Of a DNA stretch of 64,000 nucleotides, positions 13,542 through 26,951 are shown piece by piece. The first letter of the stretch is position 1, and each line of letters begins with the position of its first letter. The stretch is taken from the NCBI RefSeq assembly GCF_964199755.1, contig NC_133897.1, forward strand, positions 114,585,579 to 114,649,578, written 5' to 3'. The translations under genes were made by a program, and so were the position numbers. This DNA is from Larus michahellis (taxonomy: Eukaryota; Chordata; Aves; Charadriiformes; Laridae). The notes beneath the pieces were generated by a model. It was not told where the DNA came from and did not search any database. It saw only the letters and a list, made by a program, of their open reading frames with translations.

Positions 13542-14896
13542 TGGCCGGGAAGCACAGTGAGGGCAGCAGGAAAGCTGCATCTGAAAGAGGTCAAAATGCC
13601 AGCAGGCACGGGAAGAGGTGAGATGGCTCACAGGGGAAGATACTACATGTGCAAGGAACTGTTCAGCGTAAGGGGAAGTGCATCCATCTGATGCAAAGGG
13701 GTTTAAAGACCTATTTGGATCATGTTTTTTAAAAAAAGCCAAGCAAGCCAAAATCCCATGTTGTAGGACAGCAATAATACTTTGGGGGATTGTGGTACAC
13801 CACCTGGCATGGCTGGATGCAGCACAAGCCAAGAGCCATCTTGCAGTAGGAGACAGTCTGGCTGATGGCCCTTGCGCTCTGAGAAAGGAGGGTGAAACCT
13901 GGGACTGTTGGATCAGCTTTCCTATGCTTTTTTCCAACTTGACACCTAAGTGGATTAAGGAATCTTGTTATCCTTTGGCTTCATTCCATACCCTTTTAGG
14001 AGCTGTGTGCCCTGCATAGATGTAGGAATCCCTTTATATTCATTGGCTTTTTTACATTATCCACACTTTACATGTAATAGTAGCTTTCTGTTGAAATTGC
14101 CTTTGTGTCGACCCATAGGGTGTATGGTATTGGAGTTGTTCATGAATCAGTGTCATAACACTTACAAAAATCCGTCTTTGATGTCACTTCTCTTGCTTTT
14201 TCTCTCTCCTAATATTTGACCTAAGAGGAAAGTGGACAAATAGCAATACAAACCAAGCCAGCAACAAAATCCTACACTGAAAACCCTGTTAGTACCCTAT
14301 TATTTGGAGAGACACCATTCAAACAACAGTCTTTGTGCTGCATCTTTACATGTGTAGAATTGTGAACACCCCCATTATTCCCAAACGAGGTAATCCAAGA
14401 GACTGGTGGCAGTTCGCTGCAGCTTTTTAACACAATCCGCTTGCAAGTATTCAGTGCGGAAAGATGTCATTGGGCAGCGTATTCTGGGAATTATTTCATC
14501 TTCCTACACAAAGGCAAAGCCATTTATCAGCTCAGATCCATTCATTGTCCTTTCCTATAAGACAATACCTTTCTACCTAGATATTGCCTTCCAAAACCCT
14601 GGCCATATTGTACAAAACAATAAACACGAGCTATCACTGAAAGGCATCTTTCCTGGCTTTGCCAGCAAAGCTTTTCTTCTGGGGAAATGTGTGCAGACAG
14701 GATACTCCTCCTTTTCCTTCCCGGTGACCTCCAAGCCAGCAGCTGTCTGAGGACAAGGGGCCTCCCTGAGTGTTGTGACTGCTGTTCAGCTGGGCTTTAT
14801 AGGCCACGATGAGTCCATCTAAGGGCAAGTATATTTCATAAGCTTTTGCCATCCATGCAAATTCTGGATTATTTCCTCCTCTGCACGAAGATTATT

Positions 14897-14951
14897 GCAG
14901 TAAAAAAAACCAAACCAAAACCAACAACAAAAAACACCCAGAAAAACAAAA
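14897..14951. repeat. A/C-rich low-complexity tract
   Basis: AAACC and AAAC units with scattered A runs and no fixed period. Confidence 0.85.
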
Positions 14952-17332
14952 TCCTGTCTTGCTAATTTATTTACTCATTGACTTTCATTTAATACAGGAA
15001 CTGGCAATGCGGTCCCTGGGCTACCTCTTCCAGTATCAGCACATCAGTATTCAGGAGTCCAACTGCTGCTGTTTACAAATCTGTGTAGATGAATGCAGTC
15101 CAAAACGTACAAGTTGGGCCTAAACATTAAACTCTGTTTACTGTAGAATTAAAGGTAAGTCTTTGACAAACAAAAAATGAAAAACGTGGATCTGCAAATA
15201 TGAGCAAATATAAACTTGTGATTTTAATATGCTGGGAAAAAGGATTTTCGTACCGTTTCTCTCTCTAACATTCCCCTGTTTTACATACATTTCCTCTCCA
15301 CAGATGTGTCTGGCCTTTAAAAAGTAGATTTTGGAGGCTAGGTTTTGAGTTGCAGCATGAACAGTTGCTCACTTGAGTCGTTATCTACAGAAGTTGTGGC
15401 CAATATTCAACAGTGTTTATGCAGAAGATTAAGCAACTGAGTGAAGACGCTTCCCTCTGCCTGGCAAGGCACCTTAGCACATGCCAGACTTTCATGCATA
15501 TGGGTACACACAGCAGTGCCCAAAAGGGTACTTACGATCCTGCTGTGGAGAATGGTCTGCAATGGCTTGTTACATGAAGGCCTTCAATAAAGCATTAATT
15601 TTTTGGACTTGCTGGGTATACCTCTGCCAGATTTATATGACCTTTTTTTACACATGGTAAGCTTTCTTCACTTTGGGTGTATTTGGCTATATAGGTTGAT
15701 TTTAAATGCTCTTCTAATTGAACTCAGTGTAATATACTGGTGCGCAAATGACAGAAGGCAGCCATTAGTAATATTCGTTTGTGCTACTAAAGCACTCCCT
15801 TAATCTGAACAGAGGAATTTTGAAAAGACATGTTGTGTACTAGCATTAAAAATATCTCAACACCTGGAAGATTTGGAGTCCAGCCCAGTGTAAGAGTGGG
15901 ACCTCTAGGCACTTGAACTTCACACTGATGGAACTTGAGAAGCATCTTGACGGTGATGGAAATGAACCCTACACTGAGAGCTGAAGTGGAGAGGAGCAGC
16001 TAAATTAATGCAACGGCTATCCAAAGTACAGAGCATCGCTGGAGCCAACCACGTCACAACTCAGATTGCTTGTGAAGGGAACGCCAGCCTCTTAAGGGGA
16101 AACCACCAGCAGTGCCACCTCCATTCTGACAGTTAGCTGCTTGGGGAAGAAACAGCCATCCATGGAAATATTCTCTGTGTTTGAAAGCTGACCTGTCTCC
16201 CCAAAATGCACTTCATAGGGCACGGTGCTATCTGAAGCATTCAGAAGTTCACGTGTGAGGAACCAACAAAAGCATAGATAAACTGGTAAACAGAGGCCCA
16301 GGAGGAGCGGTACGTCCACATAGCTTCATATTCAGCAGGGGAAAAGAAAGAGTAAATATCGATTCTCAGTGTAGGATTTTGATGATGATAAGAGTCTTTC
16401 TGTGGGTAGCCACTGCATCGCTTGAACACAGGAAATTAAATCAGTCTGATCCCTGATTGATAGGAAGCCTGGATCTTTTCTGACCAGCCTGTTAGATGCC
16501 TGTAACGCTCTCTAGGTGTCAACCTACCAAGCTGGTTCTGCTCTAGATGCCACACTGCAGCTGCCAGCCTGCTCCTCTGGACGTGGGGTTCACCTGGATC
16601 AATGCCTTTTGGTACTCTGCTAATGAATTCCTTCTTGCACTGGATAGAAGTAAACAGTTTAGTTACCCAAGAGCAATTCACAAGTGTAATGATGTTTGTC
16701 AGTGTGTGTCAGTCATTAACTGGGATTTGCATGTTTTGCCTAGTGTCTGCATGCACACACTCAAATTGACGTGTGTCTGCTCAAGCTTTCTTCTTCCGGT
16801 GACTAAAGAGAGCAAAGGAAGTAACTTCTTATCAGATCACCCCAATTTGCCTGTCCGTATGCAACCTTTTTTGGGTGCCGGATGTATCAGCAGGCAGGTG
16901 GGGGTCACTCTTTCTGCTGCTTCTCAGAGGAATGACTCTGGTCTAAATGTTTCTCTGCGAAGATGATGCATCTCATTCGTCTTTGTTCCTTTGTGGCATG
17001 AACATAGAGAAAGGGTAGAGGAGATTGGCCAGGGCCGTGTCTGACTTATTTGTGAAGGTGATAAAATTGAGAAACAGTCAGAATATCCAGTAAGCTACTA
17101 ATTAAATATGACTGCAAATAACCCCATATGACCTACAGCCTAGGCTGTTACGAAATTTTAGCTTCCAGTCAGGAAGAGTGGATGGATGTCTGGCTGTCAT
17201 GGTTTCTATAGATAGTAACTGCTACTTTGGGTGCCTTTGGCTATAGTCTGGCCTGACGTTATGAAATCTAACTTTACAGATTCGGATGTATTTTGCATTT
17301 GCTTGGGTCAAGTCTGAATTTATTCTGCAATG

Positions 17333-17347
17333 AAAAAAAAAAAAAAA
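17333..17347. repeat. Poly-A (15)
   Basis: An unbroken A run. Confidence 0.95.
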
Positions 17348-19181
17348 GAAGCAGAAGCAGGACGATTATTTAGGAAACTGAAAATGCCAAGGGAGCTCTT
17401 GGATGCTATGCTTCTCTTCTCCATCTTACTGCATGCAAATAACAGCTTTCCTTACAATTTCCGACAGAAAGTATTTGGAGCACTCATTTTGACTTCCTGA
17501 TTTGAGTGTGTGCTTGACTCTGTGCAAGTGGCTACAGTTACCAAAAGCGCTGAAACATAATGCTGTGCCTCAACATGAATATTCAAGTTCTTTCAGGAGG
17601 ACACCGCTAAGATCATTACAATTGCTAATTATAAAAGTGGTAGCCAAAACTCCCGCTTCCTCCTATTATTCTTACATCCTGCAGATGTCCTGATTTAGCC
17701 AGTTAATCATCAGATTCTCCTGGGAATCATCTGGTCGTTCAGTTTTGTCTTTCTTTTTTTTAAAATGAATTTGCTTTGAATTTTTAGTGTGGTGCTTCTC
17801 ATTTTCTCAAATGTTATGTTTCATTTCTTAAATATTGTATGTGATGTTGCATTTCTTAAATACGGTGCTTGGCATGTGTGCACGCACTTAAAAGGTCCCC
17901 AAGCCACATTTTAGTTCCCGGGAAAACAGCACATGTCCCTTCAGTCAAAGCAGACATTTCATTTTGCCTTCGATCATTATACCACCTGCTCACTCTCAGC
18001 TACAGCAGGACTTTCAATAGCTCTGTCGTGTGGCTGCGGTAAGTTCTGTTTACATCTGAAAACATTGCTCCTGTGCGGCAGCGCTTGTGAGAACTGTACC
18101 AAAGGCTGGAGTGTGCTTGTGGGCCGGTGGGATGCCGTTCTCTGCAACAGTGCCTTGTGAAACGATGTGTGGGGGGACGATAAGCAGAGTGAATGGTTTG
18201 GCCAGAGTCCCCTGGCTGTTCCAGCACTTTTGTGCTACCTGTCAGCTGTAGAGATCTGAATGCCTCCTCATCTTTTCATATGCTCTAATTTTCCCACAGC
18301 TAATGAGATAGCATGGGACCGCCACACCGTAATCTGCAAGAAAAAGGATGTGAAGGGAGGAAAGGTCACCCATTAGGAAACCGTAACCCTGAGGCCTAGA
18401 AACGCATAACTGTTGTGTTCCACCTACTGTCGCAAGAGGCTATATTTGTAAAGCGTTTATGCTGTATTATGTATGTAACGCAATGATGGTGTGGTATTCA
18501 CTGCATGGGATAATCTGACACTGTGAAAACCCATATCCTTTGAAAGGGCCACTAATGGAGAATGGGAATAGAGATAATTACTAGAGTTGGCAGAGCTAAA
18601 CCATCAGATCACAATAGCAAATTTGGCCACTGAATCGATTAGCAGCATGAGAGACTCTTCTGTACCAGAACAAGTTCTATTTTTTCCTCCTCCTCTCTTT
18701 CTAATAAGCCAACAGAGCTCAGCTCCACGCTCACAACAGAGCCCACAGATTATTCCCTGTGCCTAACTCTCATCTTTTTGTGGTTTGGTGGTTTGTTTTT
18801 TTTCAGTAAACAGTGCAAAAATTGTGTGTTTATTCCTTCTGTGTGGGTTAATGTATCTAAAGATAAATTCTTTCTTTCTCTCTGCGTATGCACAAACCTC
18901 TGCGTTGCATTACCACCAAGGATTTGAGTCCCAAACTGCGTGTGTAGGGGTGCAAAGCACAACTCTTATCATGTTAACATTGTTTGCTGATTTTTCAGTC
19001 AAGCCTAAAACTACTGGCAGGTCACCTTCCTGAAGCACTGGAGCTCACTGCTCACAAGGCAGCCCCAGGGACACACTCCAGCCTCTTCAGAAGTGATAGC
19101 CAAAGCCATGGGAAGAGGGGATGCATGAAAATGGAAGAGGAATGTGAAGAGAGAGATAGGTGGGTAAAGTGGGTGATAAAA

Positions 19182-19209
19182 GGGATAGTCAGGGGGAGGG
19201 AAACAGGGG
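19182..19209 (+). other. G-quadruplex motif, plus strand
   Basis: Runs of 3, 5, 3 and 4 guanines (19182-19184, 19192-19196, 19198-19200, 19206-19209) have loops of 7, 1 and 5. Two further GGG runs lie just upstream at 19162 and 19171. Confidence 0.7.
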
Positions 19210-22200
19210 AGAGAAGTAGCTTTAATGAACCTTGAAAAAAAAAATCTCACACAAAGACAGTTTTAGGGAGTGAAAAGATGTCAGGCTTTCCATTTATTCT
19301 CTTTTTTGTGGATGAGCCCAGAGAAAAAAAAAAGTATCTATATTGAATGAATGGCATTACTCTGGAATTCACATTATCCAGCTGTTAGGATGTTGTTTCC
19401 TCATTGAACCCCTATGTCTGTGTGATTTATGATGCCATTTTAGAGAGCAGATACTGAAGCCTCAAAGGAGTTTGGGTTTCCCTTTGCTGCCTTCTTGCAC
19501 TGCATCTCATCGTCTGCGTCGGTGTGAAACTCTGTGATTCAGCAGCAGGCAAGAGCTGCTTTGTGCTGGTGTCGATACCTACACAAAGAAGCAGAAGTCA
19601 ATGCCCTCAATATCCTGCCCAAGACCATCCAGCATGTCCGTGGTGCAGCCTTCACCCAATCCCCCAAGCTCCACTTATGTGTCTGAACCGCAGGAGTGAC
19701 CCTCCTCTCCCAGAGCCACGTGGGGCACCAAGTTGCCATGTCCCCATGCAAGCAAATGGCCTGCAGGACCAGAGTGAATTCCTGCGCAGTGTTGCCCATG
19801 GGGATCTTCCCATCCACAGTTGCATTTATTCACAAGTGCGGAGGGTTGCAAACATACGAATGGGCAAGCAATGGGCATTTATGCTGCCACATGACCTCCA
19901 GCCCACTGGTCAGTATATCAACAGGTATTTGAGCTGCCCTTAGTTTTCCTGCTAGGCGCAAGAACCTTGGCAACCATCCAGCATCCACCCCTCCCACTGA
20001 ACTGCGTCCTCCCACATTGACAGTCCTATGCATCTCTTTTAACCTTGCCTTTTGCAGCATTTCACATCTGTGTTCTGTAAAATCAAATACTTGGATAGTT
20101 TTCTTAATCATGGTTGAATTCATTAGCCCAGATTCTTCTCTTGGTTACTTGAGGCAAATCCAAACGTTCTCCCAGGTTTAGCTGAGGGGAAAAGTTTGTT
20201 GATGAAGGTTTTGAACCTCTTCCTTTGATAGAAACACTGGCCTAGGAATAATTCTTCCCTGCTTTGTGAACTTATTTTTCCCCATTTGGAAGTACTGAAT
20301 AAACTGAACAACTTGGCGGCACATTAAAGCTTGTTTGAAACCACACACAAAAGATTTTGTGCAGCTCAAATGCCAGAGAAATGTGTTCACATGTGATTGA
20401 ACATAATAGTCCAAGATTAGAAAACCTAGCAAGAAGCCGGGGGGATTAAGAGCATGCTCTTGTGAAAACCTTCATAACTTCGGATGAAAGTCAACGCAAT
20501 GAGGTACCCAGATGAGAATAGTTTGCTGAATCGTATCACTCTACCACAAAAAAAGCAGTGTGAAAAGGAAGATTTTACTCATTTCACTTCCACTGTTATC
20601 CTGCATCTAGGCATGAATATAAATTTTTAAAGCCTCACAGTATTAAAGCTATATATTTGTGTCAGCAAATTGTACATAATCTGTTTTGTAAATATTAGGA
20701 GCTCTAAACCCTTGGGCCAAATTCTGCTATGAGATGCACACATACAAGTCTGACAGTCTTCAGCTGAAGTTATGCATGAAACAACAGAAAGCATAATTTG
20801 ACTTAGCCATATCCATTCCTTTTACTAGCACAAAACACTGGAAGAATAAGTTGGGCTAAATTCTGATCTCAGATGCATTATTATAATTGAGATAATAACA
20901 CAGTCAGCTAAGTTACTGTCATTTCAAAATACACTAGCAAAAAAGAGCAGAATTATAGCTGTTTATTGTAGAGCCTTATAGAAATATTCTTCTTCTTGAC
21001 GAGATGCTGGGTCTTCAAAGAAAATATTAAAACCTATGTGAAATTCCTACCTATATCAAGAGTTTTGTGCATTTTGACAGTTCAGCACTGGCCTCCATCA
21101 CTCTGTAATGGAACTTGCTGTTCTAGTGACACATCTATATTCTCATGAAATGAAAAAAAACCAACCCCCCCTCATTTCTCTATGATTTTCAAACCATCAC
21201 ATACTTCTATATTTCTCTGGAAAGTTACTAGCTCCAGAGAAAGAGTAAAAGAGCTCAAGATTGAATTTATCAAACCAACCATCTTGTGTCCTTCTCCTCT
21301 GCACTACTCTGTAACAGAACCTTCTAGTTCTCTTTTTCCTGACCAATTACATGAACTACGTAGTTCTGGATTAGGATGTCCCTGAACTGAATGATTTGGT
21401 CTTTGGCACAGATTTTAAGGTGGAATTATTTAGATTTTTTTTTATTAATTTTAAATTTCAAGGAGAAACTTTCCATCTTTATTTTGTCTCATTTTCTTGT
21501 TTGCAAAACTATCATGTGGATCTAGAACTGGATTTTAAAAACTGGGATTGAGAGCTGTCTGATCTAGGGCTGGGGAATGGGTTTATCTCCTTTTATCTCC
21601 GTGATTTATAGTGTTTTGTTCCAAGGACAATAAAGTGTTATTACAATTCAATGTGTGTTACTACTAAGGAAAGGGCAACCTATTAGGAAAAAGGCACAAA
21701 CCTCAGTGTAATTTGAAAATAACACAGCATAACCGGCATTTCTTTAGAACAGGCTTATATGGAAGGGAACGAGAGGTTAATTGTGCAAAATAATATTACT
21801 GCACATCCAAATGCCATTTCTAAATGTTATAGTACATTAAAGTATACTGCAGTGAATTAATAGTCCTAACAGTGATGATAAGCATGAGTGGACTTGAGGA
21901 GGTATCCTGCAGCTGCTTTCTGTCAAATATAAGTAATATTAAGGAAACAAGTGTACGATTGCTTTTGATCAGAGTTAATGAGACATTAACAGTGAATAAA
22001 GCGACTTTAAACCAAAACTTCCTTATTATATTTTAACAAAATATTGCTAAACACTTTCTCTGTAATGACAGAGATGGAATGACCTCGCAGGGGAATTTGG
22101 CAAGCCTGTATAATGTATGGGTTGCCTCCCCGTTTAAAGTGTCGCTAGTAGGGCTACCTCCCAACAAGCAAATTTCCATCCAGCCTTGGTCGGTGCAAGC

Positions 22201-24294
22201 TAATGATCTTCCCACACCTTGACATCACTGTCAACGATGGATATTGGTGGAGCATTCCCAGGACGTCTGGACCAATATTCAGCAAAAGTCAAGTCAGTGA
22301 AACCGAGGTTGAACAAGTAATTCTTGCCAATGGCCACATCGGACCAGTGGCTTTCAACTGCTGAGGTGTTATGAGAAACAGCATGGGAAATGGTGACTGA
22401 GTGTCTGTCCTGAGAGCCCTGTAGCTTTCAGTGTCACTGGGCTCATAGTGGTAGAAGTCATCTTTAAAGGAAGTTATGCAGTATTGTGGAAGGGTAAATG
22501 GAATTTTATGAGAATTTTTCTAAGGTAACCAAAGGACTTTTATCTATTTCTTTTCAGAAAGCGTGGGACACGTGCTCTGCTTTTGAAAAGTCTCCCCTGG
22601 AAAGGCTCCAGAGATGTATCAGAAATTCCATCACTCCATGGCCCCAACGCTCATTGCTGCTGGGCAGATCTGAGGGAAGGAGAGAGGCAAAGGGCTCTTA
22701 ATGGATTGTGTAGTGTTTCAGGATACGTGAGGTTGTATTTATAAACCAGATCTGCAGAAACCCAGATTAGAAGAGGGCCAGCGAAGGCAGCGGAGTTCCA
22801 GGTAGCTGCACTGACCTCTCCTCTAGAAGAGGGAGACACACAATTCATTCTGCTGCTCATTGTGGCTCAGAGCTACGGGCTCCTAAATTTGAATGAAGAC
22901 TGCGGAGACACTGAATGGAAGTGGTGCAGAACTATCTACTACAGGAGTAAAATGTTCTGCCAAAAGAAAAACTTCTCTGAAGATTTGCATGCAAGTTACC
23001 ATTGAATGATTGCCGTGAGAAACTTAAACTTCTCAAAGTTTCACTTGCATCTATCTTAAGGAAAGTTCTCTCAAGCAACAAGACACAATGATTTCCTTAG
23101 ACTTTCATATATGTACTGATCTATTATTGCCTTAAGCAAAAAGGTAGGGCATAAATAACTGCATTACAATGCAATGCACACTCTAGAGCGTTGTAATCGT
23201 AGACATAATTGTAACAGCAGGTCTATGTTGTCCAGCTAAATAGAGATCTGTAATTCAGACCATGCAGAATGGAGTGTGGTTTGTACTTCTCTGTGTCATA
23301 AATCTAAGGTGGGAATTTTACTCCTACGGTTACATTGCGACTTCCTTCACTGTGCGGTATTGCCATCAACTGCGAGGGTCATCTCCTACATCAATTCAGT
23401 GCTAATAGGACTCCCTGCTTATCATCACTTAAGTGTCTCTGGCCAATTAAAGTTTTTAACTTAGTCAATCCAGCATAAATATTCTTTAATACCAATTAAA
23501 GCAATGCATTCGTCATTATGATAGTCTTACGATTGTGCCAGCTTTTGCAGACCTTGGAATACATACAGTACAGAAAAAAAATCCACAGCCTGAATGGAAC
23601 ATCATCTTGTTATTGAAGTAGCGTCCTGATATTTTTACATGTAATGTGATATCAGACAATGAATAAACGCTCCAGGATAGATCTTCAATTAAATCTCTTG
23701 TTTTCATTCCTAAAAGACCGCTGCCATATATTTTAGATTGTTTGGCTGTACTATATTATTAGGAGTAAAATGTATTATTAAGGCTATTTAAAGAAGGTAT
23801 CTCTTCCCTTTAAGTGAGTGGTACTTGGAGGGTTTGGGGGTATTTTTTCAGTCCCAGTTATATTACTTCCCCCAAACAAGATTGTAATTACAGTGTAAAG
23901 GAGAAAAAACAGATTTACGGTTTGACGACACTGAAGGCAATAATCCTAACAAATAGAGGACAGAGCCTAATAAAAAACCGTTATGATTTTTGCCTTGTCC
24001 CTGACTATGTAATTTCCTTGTTCTATCTGTGGGAGGACACACATTGCCTGAGCTACTCCTGAGGCTCTCCAAAGTCATCCTTCACTCTTACATTTCAGCA
24101 GCAAGCACTTACAGCAAACTTTCATTCCATCTAACAGCTGCGTATTACCTAAGAAACCTCAGCTGCAGGATTGTTCAGTGTGATTCTTGGAACATAAAAA
24201 TGATTGTTTTTCATTGAAATGTTCTGGTCCAATTTGACCCACTGAGACCAGCAAATAGCGAGTGCCTGAAATAAAGCATTTTCAGATGGCAGGA

Positions 24295-24412
24295 GAAAAG
24301 GACTGGGAATTAGGAGACTGAAGGTATTAGTTCTTCCTCTGCCACTGCCTACCTACACGACCTTGTCCAAACAGCTTGTTTTCTCACGTTTCCTTTCCCC
24401 TGTTCTCTCTAC
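24295..24412 (+). mobile_element. MIR-like SINE relic
   Basis: The order GACTGGGAATTAGGAGACTG, TTCTTCCTCTGCCACTGCCT, ACGACCTTGTCCAAACAGCT and TTTCCTTTCCCCTG follows the core of amniote MIR-type SINEs (Leu-tRNA-derived 'gagacctgggttc...tctgccactgac...gaccttgggcaagt...cagtttcc'). It is diverged and partial, with no recognisable tRNA-related promoter boxes. Recognition is from memory of the consensus. Confidence 0.55.
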
Positions 24413-24912
24413 TTCAGTTGCAAGTTTTCCATATTTATTTGGTAGCACAGTGTATTCCATCTAAGAAAGAGCATATTTACAAAACCAGGCAGGCTTTCTC
24501 TCTCCCATTAACTTCAGCAGTCTCATGTTGTCATGGGGTTTGTTGGGTTTTTTTCTCTCGGGGCGAGGATTTGGCACATCAGCTGCTGAAACTGTAAATT
24601 TTTGTTTTGGAAGAAAGTAATTTTCTGGGTTTTGAGCCCACTCCCTCCTTCCTGCTGAGCCGCGGGTGCAGCGAGGTGCATGTGGAGAGGGATGCTCCTA
24701 GTCCCTGGGCAGGCAGCTGGGAAGGGCTGCCTTCAGCAGCTGGTGCCTGCTCCTCCCTGTCCCAGGCCCACTTCACCATGACTGAGAGGGGCGTTCCTTC
24801 ACTTGGCTTCAGGAAAACACTGATTATTTGTCTCAGATATACTTCGAACTTGAATTTGGTAGAAGAATTACAAGGAAGGTAGAAAACAGCAAAGACGCAA
24901 AGTCCCCTTCGT

Positions 24913-24951
24913 GCCTAGATTACATTAGATGCCTCAGGCCTAGATTACATT
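24913..24951. repeat. Short direct repeat, 14 bp, period 25
   Basis: GCCTAGATTACATT occurs at 24913-24926 and again at 24938-24951, separated by 11 bases. Confidence 0.85.
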
Positions 24952-25309
24952 GGGATTTGTATCCAGATAGGTTTTTGGCCTGTGGCAGTCATTACCGCAT
25001 TTTGAGGACTCAGGTAATTTTCCTCCATCACCGGATTGATTAAGACGGGGTGAATTTTTCCTCCTTCCCCAGGAACCTGGCTGGGTCAATGGAAAGGGTA
25101 AGTTCAGACTGGCCCATTTCAGCAGGCGACAGAAAGCCACTTCAGACACTTATCTGATGAGGAATCTGATATCTTGCTTGATAAAGCCAAATCAGAGGAG
25201 AGCGCAGCGGAATTTCCCACTGTGTTGCTGGAAGGAAACAATCTCCTTTTCTTACGCCTTTAGTCCTTGAATGACCGGAGAGCTCCAACATTAGGAATAG
25301 CCGTGATAA

Positions 25310-25376
25310 GGGAGAAAGGGAGAAGGGAGAAGGGGAGGGAGATCTCCATAGGGCAGGGAGATGGTAGGGAGTGGGG
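25310..25376 (+). other. G-quadruplex motif cluster, plus strand
   Basis: Guanine runs at 25310-25312, 25318-25320, 25325-25327, 25332-25335 and 25337-25339 are separated by loops of 5, 4, 4 and 1, which satisfies the G3+N1-7 rule with a spare run. Four more runs (25351-25376) follow with one loop of 8. The block is strongly purine-rich. Confidence 0.75.
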
Positions 25377-26536
25377 TGGCAGGGAAGGAGAAGACAGCCT
25401 TCCAGCAGGTGAAAACAATTGAGGAAGAAACTGTGACCTATCCTGCACAAGTTATTAACACTCATTCCCATATGGTTTTTATTAATAAAATTGTGGCCTA
25501 ATTATGCCACCTCACTTGAATTTTGTTTTACTTTCTATGCTTCTGGGAAAAGAAGCAAAATATATTCAGGAGAAATGAGAAGATGGTCCTGGAGACAAAA
25601 ATCCCTGACATTTTTAAAGACATATTAACCAATATACCAGCAACTTCGCTCATGGGAAAGCAGACAAAATGATGAAAACAAGGAGATGGAGACTAGAAAA
25701 AGTGAAGAAATGGAGCGAAAGGAAGAGCAGAGCAACGCGGAAGAAATGAAGGACACAGTGCAGCTTCTTAACTTGTAAGGGAAAAACATTATTGCCAAAT
25801 ACCGTGCATAACATGTATGAACAATGAGTACTTGCTAAATCCTGTACAGAAGCGTGAAGGGTATAGAAATGTCTGCCAGTATATCCTTTCCTAAAAAGAG
25901 CCATCCAGCCAGGGCAAAATTGTGCAGGCGGCCTCACAAAAGCATGCTCTGTGGAGGCCAGTTGTCTCCCCTCCTGTCCTCTGGTGTTATTAGAAGAAGA
26001 CTTGGTAAAAAGCAGCTTTTTTTGTTCTCAGCAACGCAGTACACAGGCGTTAATTTATGAAGACTAGTGCCGAGTAGTCATACTGTAACCTCAGTGGACT
26101 CTTTGAAGTTGAGAAAGTTCAGAAACATTGCAGGTCGAAGACGTCCTCTTGTTTTTTTCATTTTATTTAGTTTTAGTTTGCAGCTTGCTTTTAAAAAGCC
26201 TTGTGTTACTATGGTTATAACTGCAATGGTCAAAGGACATGGGCAAGCTAAAATTTGCAGGTCTTTACTGGAAAAAACTAATACAGTGGGAAAAAGGAGA
26301 TAATCTTCCTGGCGTACAAGCCCTTCCTGTCTACTTTTTCCAACTATACTTGTTGGTCTAATGAAAGATGCTACTCCCACCTACGAGCCTGTGAAAAGAT
26401 TGTTATTCTTTTACCTCTCTAAAGGCCTCATAATACTATTTTTTTAAATACTGGAGCAATCCTGAACAATATGCCTATGTATGTGATAGCCTAGATTTGA
26501 AGCACTAAAGGCAATTTGTGACATAACTCACTCAGA

Positions 26537-26550
26537 TTTTTTTTTTTTTT
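26537..26550. repeat. Poly-T (14)
   Basis: An unbroken T run. Confidence 0.95.
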
Positions 26551-26740
26551 GGTCCCAAATGCATAGCTTAACTCACATAATCAGAAAGTGGATTTACAGA
26601 AGCCATTGCAGCTTTAATAGTTGAAGAAGTATTAGCAATTTAGGAAGAGGTAGTAGATAAAAAGACTGGAAATTTTAGAAAATGTTAATCCTTTTCCTTA
26701 CTGAAACACACTTGCCTTGCCTGAGGCATCATTCCTAGGG

Positions 26741-26777
26741 AAAAAAAAAAAAAAAAAAGAAAAAGAAAAGAAAAAAC
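26741..26777. repeat. Poly-A tract (A18 then A-rich)
   Basis: Eighteen adenines at 26741-26758 are followed by a GA-interrupted A-rich run. No retroposed gene sequence is recognisable immediately upstream. Confidence 0.95.
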
Positions 26778-26927
26778 CAAGCTGCATTAAAATTTAACTG
26801 CAGGGTTGAATTTAATTTTGTTTTATCACATTTGTACACAGGAAACGTATGTGAATAAATAGTCCTTCCTGCAAAAGGTATTGTCAGAGACTTGTCTGAC
26901 ATGTTTGTAATTGCTTATGCAAAGACT

Positions 26928-26951
26928 GGGGAATGTGACGGGGAATGTGAT
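26928..26951. repeat. Tandem 12-bp repeat with two GGAATG cores
   Basis: GGGGAATGTGAC is followed directly by GGGGAATGTGAT. Each unit contains GGAATG, the core of TEAD-family (MCAT) binding sites. A TATGCAAA octamer-like motif lies 10 bases upstream. Regulatory use is unproven. Confidence 0.6.

Larger units (their letters stand above)
13542..24294. other. Intergenic, no gene seen
   Basis: Non-coding sequence apart from the simple repeats and one quadruplex motif listed. Overlapping 139-codon frames near 13.5-13.9, 16.5-17.0 and 19.5-19.9 kb lack any domain and look like chance. Two copies of CATTTCTTAAATA lie about 34 bases apart near 17.82-17.86 kb. Confidence 0.65.
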
